Source of the DNA: Syntrophaceae bacterium
Lineage (GTDB): Bacteria > Desulfobacterota > Syntrophia > Syntrophales > UBA2185
Assembly (NCBI GenBank): GCA_003508565.1
Contig: DNUI01000093.1
Coordinates: forward strand, 1 to 6,000
Direction: 5' to 3'
Length of the DNA: 6,000 nucleotides
The notes under the pieces are model-generated. The model worked only from the letters and a program-made list of their open reading frames with translations. It was not told the origin of the DNA and did no database searches. Position numbers and translations under genes: made by a program. Of this stretch, positions 1 through 5,619 are shown in pieces; position 1 is the first letter of the stretch; each line of letters opens with the position of its first letter.

Positions 1-485
1 TTGGAGGCCGAATAGGGACTGTTGGGACGGTATGGCGTTTCTTCCGTAAAATACCCATCCGCTCCGAGGCTGCCGTATACCTCATCGGTGCTCACATGAT
101 GAAATAGCAGGAAGTCATCAGTCCTTGCCCTGGCAAGCTCGAGAAGGTTAAAAGTCCCGACAATGTTCGTATGGATGAAACTGTCCGGCCTCTTGATCGA
201 TCTGTCAACATGTGATTCCGCAGCAAAATGGCAGACAGCGTCTACGGCATTATCACTGAATATTCTTCCAATAACCTCTGCAGCGCAGATATCTGCTTTG
301 TAAAAAATATACCTGCCCGGGTAGTGTTCGTTGATTCCCTTGAGATTTTCCGGATTCCCCGCATAGGTCAGCTTATCTACATTGATTATTCTGCCCGTGA
401 ATTCTTTTTCCTCCAATAAATAGCGGATAAAGTTGCTGCCAATAAACCCACACCCACCAGTAACCATCAAGTTCCTGATATTCAT
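1..485 (-). CDS. rmlB: dTDP-glucose 4,6-dehydratase, N-terminal part (cut by left edge)
   Basis: Converts dTDP-glucose to dTDP-4-keto-6-deoxyglucose, the second step of dTDP-L-rhamnose and related deoxysugar synthesis, using bound NAD in the cytoplasm. The visible 161 codons carry the Rossmann glycine motif (G10, G13, G16 in TGGCGFIGSN), the family signature LTYAGNPENLKG at 39-50, FAAESHVDRS at 87-96, the catalytic triplet T133-D134-E135 in STDEVYG, and Y158 of the YxxxK motif; its lysine would be the first residue beyond the edge. These residues separate it from general sugar epimerases. The ATG at 485-483 has AAGGA only 2 nt upstream. A second ATG at codon 7 has AGGA at a better 5 nt, but starting there would remove much of the first beta strand, so codon 1 is preferred. 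It lies 108 nt after the NlpC/P60 gene on the same strand and probably begins a sugar or surface-polysaccharide cluster to the left. Confidence 0.95.
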   Translation of the reverse strand, partial: MNIRNLMVTGGCGFIGSNFIRYLLEEKEFTGRIINVDKLTYAGNPENLKGINEHYPGRYIFYKADICAAEVIGRIFSDNAVDAVCHFAAESHVDRSIKRPDSFIHTNIVGTFNLLELARARTDDFLLFHHVSTDEVYGSLGADGYFTEETPYRPNSPYSAS

Positions 486-530
486 ATTCCTTCTTCTTTC
501 TTGCCTCGGCTTCTATTTTTTACCGGTGAA

Positions 531-553
531 GCTCCCCGCCCACAGGGCGGAGC
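531..553. other. GC-rich hairpin in the rmlB leader
   Basis: An interrupted palindrome: GCTCC (531-535) pairs with GGAGC (549-553) and GCCC (538-541) with GGGC (545-548), leaving a 3-nt loop (542-544) and a 2-nt bulge (536-537). It sits about 40 nt after the stop of the NlpC/P60 gene and about 45 nt before rmlB. Neither side is followed by a convincing T-run, so it is not a canonical intrinsic terminator. It could be an RNA processing or stability element, a regulatory structure in the rmlB leader, or a copy of a small intergenic palindrome. Confidence 0.5.
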
Positions 554-593
554 ATTCTGACAGTTTTCGTAAGTTCTTTTGTAAAATATATGT

Positions 594-1409
594 TTATAGA
601 TACGTCCTTCCTCCAAGATACCGCTTTTTGTAGTAACTTCTCGACAAGTAATCCACGCGGATTTTTTTACCGCTCCCTGGTGCGTGAATAAACCGGCCTT
701 CACCAGCATATATACCGACATGTGTCACCTTATTTCCACCAGCAGTCGAAAAAAAGACAAGGTCTCCTATTAAAAGATCATTCAGTTCAACGGGAGCACC
801 CGTCTCATACTGCTCCCTGGATGAGCGGGGCAGATTCAGACCGTTTAACTGATACACGGTCATCGCCAAACCGCTACAATCGAAGCCGGTATCAGATGAA
901 GAACCACCCCATAGATAGGGAACATCGATAAAGCTCTGTGCTGTCTTGATTATCTCCTCTCTGATGTACCTGTTGCCATGTGTGTGCTGTTTCGCAATAG
1001 TATATTCATCAGGGTTTACGATGTAGTAGTCATTTATAGCTCCTGACAATTTGAGGATTTCAGCGTTTTCACGGGCTATCTCCTTCGATGGATAATTGCC
1101 GAAACGAACTTTATAAATTCCTTCATGAGTGACAAAATAAAAAGCTTCCAAACCCCTATTCTTAAGCGACTCAGTTAACCGTGACGCATTTTCAACATTG
1201 GAAAAGGCGCCCACCTGAATCATATAGCCCATATGGGCAAGTCGTTTTTCACTTATCTTTATGGGAGGACGATACACTCGCTTCTCCGCACAACCGGCTG
1301 CGAATAACAGGATTACAAATACGGCAACTGCAACATTAAGGAGCATTTGCCTTCTATTGCTGCCTCCAGACCTTTTCACACAGCCCTCGCAATGATTTCT
1401 TTGAAACAT
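594..1409 (-). CDS. SPOR-domain NlpC/P60 peptidoglycan endopeptidase, probable lipoprotein
   Basis: A 271-residue exported cell-wall hydrolase. Residues 1-21 are polar with KR and RR, followed by a hydrophobic stretch (22-39) ending in AAGC, so C40 is the likely lipidated cysteine after signal peptidase II cleavage. Residues about 61-133 form a SPOR domain (YMIQVGAFS at 62-70, then IYKVRFGNYPS), a fold known to bind glycan strands lacking stem peptides. Residues about 150-271 are an NlpC/P60 domain with C178 in FDCSG, H230 in THVGIY and H242 in FIHAP as the probable catalytic triad. Members usually cleave the D-glutamyl to diaminopimelate bond. The start has AGGTG (1421-1417) at 7 nt. An internal ATG at codon 22 has AAGG but would leave no positive n-region before the hydrophobic core. 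It begins 17 nt after the cca stop, so is likely co-transcribed. The exact peptide substrate is not readable from sequence. Confidence 0.93.
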   Translation of the reverse strand: MFQRNHCEGCVKRSGGSNRRQMLLNVAVAVFVILLFAAGCAEKRVYRPPIKISEKRLAHMGYMIQVGAFSNVENASRLTESLKNRGLEAFYFVTHEGIYKVRFGNYPSKEIARENAEILKLSGAINDYYIVNPDEYTIAKQHTHGNRYIREEIIKTAQSFIDVPYLWGGSSSDTGFDCSGLAMTVYQLNGLNLPRSSREQYETGAPVELNDLLIGDLVFFSTAGGNKVTHVGIYAGEGRFIHAPGSGKKIRVDYLSRSYYKKRYLGGRTYL

Positions 1410-1426
1410 CTCTATACACCTGTCTA

Positions 1427-2824
1427 TTATTTACACCACCGATTCCTTATCATTACACGGGCTTCATCAGACGTGGTTATTTCGCCATCAAGCTGGGCAT
1501 CTTCAACAGCACGCAATATCTCGCTGAAAAGAGGGCCCGGAGAAAAGCCCATATCTATGAGGTCATTCCCATTGAGCAACCGGGGAGGATGCAGCTCGTC
1601 AGCGTTGACTTCCGCCAACTTGCTCGTACAGAACTCATAGTTATCAAGAAAAGCATGGCTCCCCAGGCAGTCCAGACGGTGCAATTCCAGATGCAACTCG
1701 AAGTCTGGCATCCGGAGAAATCGTTTTAATCTGTTTGGACGCATTTCCTGAACATGAATAAACAGCATATGACAATGAATGAGTGCAAGGATTGTTTCCA
1801 TATCCGTACGTGAAAATCTGAGCCGCCGCATTAGTTTCTCCGCTATTTTTTCCCCTTCCCGGACATGACCATAGAAGTGAATGCCTGTTCCATTTTCGGT
1901 GCGAGTGCAGGCCTTGCCTATATCGTGCATGATAATGCCCCAGGCCAAGCGCTGATCATTTTCCAGACCTTTACACAAGGACATCAAGTCGAGCATACGG
2001 AGAATGTGTTCCCAAACATCACCCTCCGGGTGGAATTGTGGTGGCTGTTCGACACCCCGGAGTACATCGACCTCGGGAAGGATTTCTGCCAGAAGACCCG
2101 TTTCCGCAAGAATTTCCATACCCCGCCGCGCGCCCCCATGGGTGAGGAGTTTCGTTAATTCATCACGGATACGCTCCACACTGATACGGCTGATTGCCGA
2201 AACATTCACCTTGATAGCCTCAAAGGCTTCAGGATCGATCTCGTAGCCAAGGTTGGCAGCAAATCGAACGGCTCGCAGCATCCTTAAGTGATCTTCGCCA
2301 AAGCGCTCTTCAGCACTGCCGATTGTCCTGATCAAGCATTTCTCTATATCCTGCTTGCCGCCGACATAATCGATAATACTGCCTGTGAGCGGATCCATGA
2401 GGAGGGCATTCACGGTAAAGTCACGGCGCCGGACGTCATCCTCCGCAGTAGTAAATTCCACATATGATGGCCTGCGCCCGTCCTCGTAGTCATGCTCTGT
2501 GCGGAATGTCGCGACTTCGTAATTATGCCCTTCCTCCACCACAATCACTACGCCAAAACGTATTCCCACCGGAACCGTATGGGGAAAAAGCCGATGAACT
2601 TCATCGGGCTTAGCGGATGTGACAATATCATAATCCTCGGGTTCTACTCCCCGCAGGAGATCACGTACACATCCTCCCACAAAATAGGCTTCATGACCTG
2701 CCTTTTGCAAACGACGGACAACACTGATGGCTGTATCACGAGATGCCTTAATATCTCCTGGATCGTTCCCTAACAAAGATTTTTCCTGTTCACTGCCAAT
2801 ACTCCGGCAGATCTTTTCACTCAT
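1427..2824 (-). CDS. cca: CCA tRNA nucleotidyltransferase (class II) with HD domain
   Basis: Builds or repairs the 3'-CCA end of tRNAs. The 465 residues begin with a nucleotidyltransferase head: GG-x3-RD (G50, G51, R54, D55), the metal-binding pair D64 and D66 in EDYDI, an RRDFTVNAL motif (R133, R134, D135) and the nucleotide-recognition motif EDxxRxLRAxRFA (E177 to A189). The segment after the catalytic pair reads PVGIRFGVVIVV, closer to CCA-adding enzymes than to the GRRF form of poly(A) polymerase I. An HD phosphohydrolase domain follows (H300-D301 in MHDIGK, H317, H320, H350), which in homologues has phosphatase or phosphodiesterase activity. A split A-adding or CC-adding role is not excluded. 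The ATG overlaps the thiD stop by 8 nt (ATGAGTGA), suggesting coupled translation, but lacks a clear SD; TTG at codon 17 (2776-2774) has AGGA at 7 nt and keeps the catalytic core, so the true start is uncertain. Confidence 0.93.
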   Translation of the reverse strand: MSEKICRSIGSEQEKSLLGNDPGDIKASRDTAISVVRRLQKAGHEAYFVGGCVRDLLRGVEPEDYDIVTSAKPDEVHRLFPHTVPVGIRFGVVIVVEEGHNYEVATFRTEHDYEDGRRPSYVEFTTAEDDVRRRDFTVNALLMDPLTGSIIDYVGGKQDIEKCLIRTIGSAEERFGEDHLRMLRAVRFAANLGYEIDPEAFEAIKVNVSAISRISVERIRDELTKLLTHGGARRGMEILAETGLLAEILPEVDVLRGVEQPPQFHPEGDVWEHILRMLDLMSLCKGLENDQRLAWGIIMHDIGKACTRTENGTGIHFYGHVREGEKIAEKLMRRLRFSRTDMETILALIHCHMLFIHVQEMRPNRLKRFLRMPDFELHLELHRLDCLGSHAFLDNYEFCTSKLAEVNADELHPPRLLNGNDLIDMGFSPGPLFSEILRAVEDAQLDGEITTSDEARVMIRNRWCK

Positions 2825-3617
2825 CCGGTAAAACGGGAGCGAGATGGTTTATCAATCTGTATCCGGTGCCCATACTGTATGCATGCCTGATAGCCCCAGT
2901 GATATAGGCCTTAGCTCCTTTTACAGCTTCAGTTATGTTCTGCCCTTTCGCCAAGAGGGTGGCAATTGCCGCGGAATAAGTACATCCCGTACCGTGAGTC
3001 TCCCCCATATCAATCCTTGTTGCGGAAAACGCATGAAACTGCTTTCCGTCAAAGAGGATATCTACGGCTGTATCCCCTGTCAAATGTCCCCCCTTAACCA
3101 ATACATTCTTTGCACCATGTGTGTGGATAATCTTTGCGGCGCTTTCCATGTCATGAATGTCTGAGATCTTTATCTCTGCCAGAATCTCGGCCTCAGGAAT
3201 ATTCGGAGTCACGATGAAGCATAGAGGAATCAATTCCCTGATCAGAGTCTTTTTTACCTCACCTTTTATCAATGCCTCCCCTCCCTTTGCCGCCATTACG
3301 GGATCAACGACGAGCTTTTCAATGCCGTATTTTCTGATCAGCCCTGCCACGGCAGTCAATGTTTCCGTAGTTGTCAGCATTCCTGTTTTTATCGCGTCAA
3401 CTCCGATATCCGTCAGCACGGATGTAATCTGTTTCTCCACAAAATCTGTGGGCACCTCATAAATACCCTGGACACCGAGGCTGTTCTGCGCTGTCAGGGC
3501 GGTCACAACACTCATGCCAAAGGCGCCCAAAGCGGTGATAGTCTTCAAATCTGCCTGAATTCCCGCGCCGCCGCTGGAATCAGATCCGGCAATTGATAAG
3601 ACACGCACTATCTTCAT
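2817..3617 (-). CDS. thiD: Hydroxymethylpyrimidine/phosphomethylpyrimidine kinase
   Basis: Phosphorylates 4-amino-5-hydroxymethyl-2-methylpyrimidine (HMP) and then HMP-phosphate, giving the pyrimidine diphosphate joined to the thiazole in thiamine synthesis; cytoplasmic, ribokinase fold. At 266 residues it has the usual single-domain length. It shows SGGAGIQADLK at 15-25 with substrate-contacting D23, Q44 in TALTAQNS, DPVM at 105-108, TPNIPEAE at 137-144, VKGGH at 174-178, and the anion-hole/catalytic HGTGC at 208-212 with C212. No ThiE domain is fused. The ATG has GAGGTG (3627-3622) at 4 nt, overlapping the thiN stop codon, so translation is probably coupled to thiN, 8 nt upstream. The end overlaps cca. 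Because ThiE, ThiM and ThiC are absent here, it may serve salvage together with thiN or a pathway completed elsewhere. Confidence 0.96.
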   Translation of the reverse strand: MKIVRVLSIAGSDSSGGAGIQADLKTITALGAFGMSVVTALTAQNSLGVQGIYEVPTDFVEKQITSVLTDIGVDAIKTGMLTTTETLTAVAGLIRKYGIEKLVVDPVMAAKGGEALIKGEVKKTLIRELIPLCFIVTPNIPEAEILAEIKISDIHDMESAAKIIHTHGAKNVLVKGGHLTGDTAVDILFDGKQFHAFSATRIDMGETHGTGCTYSAAIATLLAKGQNITEAVKGAKAYITGAIRHAYSMGTGYRLINHLAPVLPDE

Positions 3618-3621
3618 TACT

Positions 3622-3627
3622 CACCTC
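3622..3627 (-). promoter_or_regulatory. Shine-Dalgarno of thiD overlapping the thiN stop
   Basis: GAGGTG lies 4 nt before the thiD ATG, and its first two bases are the last two of the thiN TGA (3628-3626). A ribosome finishing thiN therefore covers this site, which fits re-initiation on thiD. It also fixes the thiD start. Confidence 0.8.
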
Positions 3628-4288
3628 AGGGCAGATCCTCAACGCTAAAATATCTTATCACCAGGAGGTGCCCCGTCATCACAGAAATAATGCTTTTCGT
3701 CGCGGTTAACCGGTTGCTTATCCCATAGGGCTTACCGATTTCCATCACCCCGTTTTCAAGGGGGTATTCAAACCCCTCAAGGGTAATACCTGTGACTTTA
3801 TCAGAAAGAGGTAAAAGAGATATGGTCTGCCCGATTTTTCCCGCGATGGCAAACTTTTGGGAAACTACAAATGCCTCACACCATTCATCGACCAGTGTTA
3901 CGGGTATCCCCCTTTTTGCACCAAGAAGCAGTAGGGAAATATTCGCTGTCACATGATCGATCCTGCTTCCGAAAGCACCGAACACGTATATTTTCTCAGG
4001 TGCCAGATCACAGGCATATTCCAGCGCCAGTTGCGTATCCGTCTCATCCTTCGCCTCCGGATATCTGACAAACCTGCTTCCCTTCCCATCAAAATAGTTT
4101 TGCATTTCCTGAGAAAGAGAGTCCATGTCTCCTATGATTACATCGGGAATGATACCGAGAGGATAAAGATGTCGGGCCCCGCTATCGGCACAGATAATTT
4201 CAGACGGGTTCAACTCCGACAGTTTTGACCGGAAGAACTCCATATCTCCTATCTGGCCGCCGGTAACCACACATATGATCTTTTTCAT
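3626..4288 (-). CDS. thiN: Thiamine pyrophosphokinase (thiamine diphosphokinase)
   Basis: Transfers pyrophosphate from ATP to thiamine to give thiamine diphosphate in one step, the salvage route for imported or recycled thiamine; cytoplasmic. The 220 residues match a full-length enzyme: CADSGARHLYPLGIIPD at 33-49, the acidic GDMDS (G53, D54, D56, S57), KDETDTQLAL at 80-89, GSRIDH at 107-112 with D111, and a C-terminal beta region ending in GISN (189-192), typical of the thiamin-binding half. The ATG is bounded by an in-frame TAG at 4318-4316, with no other standard start codon between. Unlike its neighbours it has no good SD: a GAAGAAG run is 17 nt away. Translation may be weak or depend on read-on from tatD, 32 nt upstream. 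Many proteobacteria instead make thiamine diphosphate with ThiL, so its presence points to a salvage capability. Confidence 0.93.
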   Translation of the reverse strand: MKKIICVVTGGQIGDMEFFRSKLSELNPSEIICADSGARHLYPLGIIPDVIIGDMDSLSQEMQNYFDGKGSRFVRYPEAKDETDTQLALEYACDLAPEKIYVFGAFGSRIDHVTANISLLLLGAKRGIPVTLVDEWCEAFVVSQKFAIAGKIGQTISLLPLSDKVTGITLEGFEYPLENGVMEIGKPYGISNRLTATKSIISVMTGHLLVIRYFSVEDLP

Positions 4289-4320
4289 GGGACGAAAATA
4301 TACAACTTCTTCAAGCTATC

Positions 4321-5085
4321 CTATACTATACCAAAGACGGTTTTGGTATTTTGATATGTCGCACTTGCCAACTCTTCCGGAGACACTCCTTTCAGTTCGG
4401 CTACCTTCCTCAATGTATGAATAACGTATGCCGGTTCATTTCTTTTCCCCCGGTGGGGATGAGGAGTTAAGTAAGGAGCGTCCGTCTCCAAGAGGATACT
4501 GGTTAAGGGAATCCGCTTGGCCACTTCCTGAAGCTTCTCCGATTTCCCGAATGTAACAGCCCCTGGTATGGATATGGAAAATCCCATATCGATACACTCT
4601 GCGGCCATTCTGTAGTCTCCGGAAAAACAATGCACAATTCCTTTCGAATTTCCCTTCCAGCCATGGAGCATCTTTACCGTTTCCTGGTGGGCGTCACGAT
4701 CGTGAATGATTATGGGCAACCCGATTTCTTGCGCCAGCTCCAACTGCTCCCCAAACCTCCTTATTTGTACATCCTTTGGAGATAGGTTGCGAAAGAAGTC
4801 AAGACCGATTTCCCCGAAGGCCACAACTTTATCCATCTTTGCCAGCTTTTTGAGAGTCCCGTAAGTCTTGTGATCAATGTCCTTTACCTCATGGGGATGA
4901 ATTCCAATGGCTGCATACACATTTTTGAATTCGTTGGCGACGGAAATGGCCTTTCGGCAATCATCAAGTGTAGTACCGACTGTGATAATCAGATCAACAC
5001 CCGCTTCCTCCGCTCTTCTGATAACCTCTTTCCTGTCATGGTCGAAGTCATTCATCTCCAAATGCGCATGCGAATCAGCGATCAT
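4321..5085 (-). CDS. tatD: TatD-family metal-dependent hydrolase (putative DNase)
   Basis: An amidohydrolase-superfamily TIM-barrel protein of 254 residues, the family's usual size. Metal ligands are all visible: H6 and H8 in DSHAHL, E92 in GEIGLD, H128 in IIHDRDA, H152 in VHCFSG and D202 in ETDAPYL. Further signatures are GIHPHE (61-66) and the late TPHPHRGKRNEP segment. Homologues act as 3'-5' exonucleases or DNases and have been linked to DNA repair and RNA turnover; the bacterial paralogue YcfH has a similar sequence, so the exact role is open. The frame extends upstream to a GTG at 5100-5098, but the ATG at 5085 is chosen: it has AAGG at 6 nt, matches the family start close to the HxH motif, and the GTG has only AAGGA about 15 nt away. 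It follows the 51-residue gene by 44 nt and precedes thiN by 32 nt. Confidence 0.94.
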   Translation of the reverse strand: MIADSHAHLEMNDFDHDRKEVIRRAEEAGVDLIITVGTTLDDCRKAISVANEFKNVYAAIGIHPHEVKDIDHKTYGTLKKLAKMDKVVAFGEIGLDFFRNLSPKDVQIRRFGEQLELAQEIGLPIIIHDRDAHQETVKMLHGWKGNSKGIVHCFSGDYRMAAECIDMGFSISIPGAVTFGKSEKLQEVAKRIPLTSILLETDAPYLTPHPHRGKRNEPAYVIHTLRKVAELKGVSPEELASATYQNTKTVFGIV

Positions 5086-5091
5086 AATAAG

Positions 5092-5095
5092 CCTT
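5092..5095 (-). promoter_or_regulatory. Shine-Dalgarno deciding the tatD start
   Basis: AAGG (within GGAAAGG, 5098-5092) sits 6 nt upstream of the ATG at 5085-5083. The upstream in-frame GTG overlaps this purine run and has no comparably spaced SD of its own, so the shorter protein is preferred. Confidence 0.7.
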
Positions 5096-5129
5096 TCCAC
5101 GTGTGAATAATCTTTTCCTTCCGGGCTTC

Positions 5130-5285
5130 TTACTCTATGATCATTTCATCCGCAGAGGAGGATAAGTCAGGTAATTCTGCGAGATACGCCTGTAAATGTT
5201 CCTCTGTAATCTCTCCTTCAAGTAGCATCCTCATGAGAATCCTTTTGTCGGTCTCACCTTCATACCCGTACTTCTTTTCTTCCAT
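5130..5285 (-). CDS. Small acidic hypothetical protein (51 residues)
   Basis: An ATG-to-TAA frame of 51 codons immediately upstream of tatD on the same strand. GGGAGG (5300-5295) lies 9 nt before the ATG, the strongest SD at the head of this operon. The product is hydrophilic with no signal peptide, membrane segment, cysteine or tryptophan. It starts MEEKKYGYEGETDKR, then has a likely amphipathic helix RILMRMLLEGEI (15-26), a second helix from TEEHLQAYLAELPD (27-40), and an acidic tail containing SSSADE. The pattern of a short helix, G-E-I-T turn and E-x-x-L-x-x-Y-L-x-x-L-P-D recalls small uncharacterised proteins of deltaproteobacteria, but I cannot name a family. Good SD, operon position, biased composition and absence of competing genes argue that it is real; function is unknown. 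Confidence 0.7.
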   Translation of the reverse strand: MEEKKYGYEGETDKRILMRMLLEGEITEEHLQAYLAELPDLSSSADEMIIE

Positions 5286-5320
5286 CCTGCTATTCCTCCC
5301 GTTTGATGATTATGAGACCT

Positions 5321-5348
5321 TTTATACTATATCTACTGTCATTGCAAA
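5321..5348 (-). promoter_or_regulatory. Candidate sigma-70 promoter of the leftward operon
   Basis: Read on the minus strand, TTTGCA (5348-5343) and TATAAA (5326-5321) are separated by 16 nt and would start RNA near 5314, about 30 nt before the small gene's ATG. The -35 matches 4 of 6 consensus bases. Its -35 lies inside the inverted repeat at 5337-5454, so the repeat may supply part of the promoter. Base-level evidence only. Confidence 0.4.
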
Positions 5349-5454
5349 ACGCCGCCGTAATCCTGTCCATTTGTCGTGCTGAATCAATATAAGAAATCTT
5401 TGCAATGCCGCCCTTTGTTCGGAACAAGGATTTCTCCCTTAAGTCAAAATGACA
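5337..5454. repeat. Degenerate MITE-like inverted repeat
   Basis: The ends are TGTCATT (5337-5343) and its exact complement AATGACA (5448-5454). An inner pair, AGAAATCTTTG (5392-5402) and CAAGGATTTCT (5425-5435), is complementary at 10 of 11 positions plus a wobble, and a further short hairpin (TTGT 5415-5418 with ACAA 5424-5427) lies between them. TTGCAA followed by a GCCGCC run occurs twice (5342-5356, 5400-5412). The minus strand encodes a spurious-looking peptide with HFDLREKS, which resembles from memory translations of interspersed intergenic palindromes with TCATTTTGAC...GGGAGAAATC ends. No transposase and no obvious target duplication are visible. It may be a non-autonomous mobile element or a repeated RNA hairpin; copy number cannot be judged from one window. 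Confidence 0.45.
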
Positions 5455-5552
5455 AAGTGGATGCTTTATAAAGGTCTTCATACTGTTGAGGCTTGACTAT
5501 CTATTACACTTTTTTTATTTTTTCAACAAATACTCAAAGAAAGGCAAACACC

Positions 5553-5582
5553 TTGACAGGCAGATTGAAATTTTACTACATT
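5553..5582 (+). promoter_or_regulatory. Sigma-70-type promoter of the membrane-protein gene
   Basis: A perfect consensus -35 TTGACA (5553-5558) is followed after 18 nt by TACATT (5577-5582), matching 4 of 6 bases of the -10 consensus. The start of RNA would fall near 5589, giving a leader of about 30 nt that contains GGAGG (5597-5601) and AGGA (5607-5610) before the ATG at 5620. Confidence 0.55.
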
Positions 5583-5619
5583 AAAAACAAGCCCCTGGAG
5601 GATTTCAGGAATACCAAAA

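Larger units (their letters stand above)
5286..5619. other. Divergent intergenic region
   Basis: This 334-bp gap separates the leftward operon from the rightward membrane-protein gene. It holds the leader and a candidate promoter of the leftward operon, an imperfect inverted repeat (5337-5454), a T-rich run (5511-5523) and a rightward promoter. No convincing gene is seen: the frames crossing it on both strands lack SDs and resemble no family. A second weaker rightward promoter is possible (TTGACT at 5493-5498, TATTTT at 5516-5521, 17-nt spacer). No TPP riboswitch (thi box) core is apparent in the leftward leader. Confidence 0.7.

Noticed and set aside
531..553. Intrinsic terminator after the NlpC/P60 gene
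   Set aside because: The stem is strong, but the sequence following it on either strand has no T-run, so it is listed only as a hairpin.
1865..2246. Two plus-strand frames opposite cca
   Set aside because: Both are antisense shadows of conserved cca codons; the products have no family resemblance and no SD.
2844..3462. Plus-strand frames opposite thiD
   Set aside because: They are antisense to fully conserved ThiD motifs and give unrecognisable products.
5286..5320. TPP riboswitch controlling the thiamine genes
   Set aside because: The leader between the candidate promoter and the first gene is only about 30 nt, too short for a thi box, and no conserved core was seen.
5290..5481. 63-residue frame on the minus strand across the intergenic repeat
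   Set aside because: It coincides with the inverted repeat, has no good SD, would overlap the operon promoter, and its HFDLREKS-type peptide looks like translation of a repeat rather than a gene.
5508..5523. T-rich run as a rightward terminator
   Set aside because: No stable GC-rich stem directly precedes it and no rightward gene ends upstream of it.
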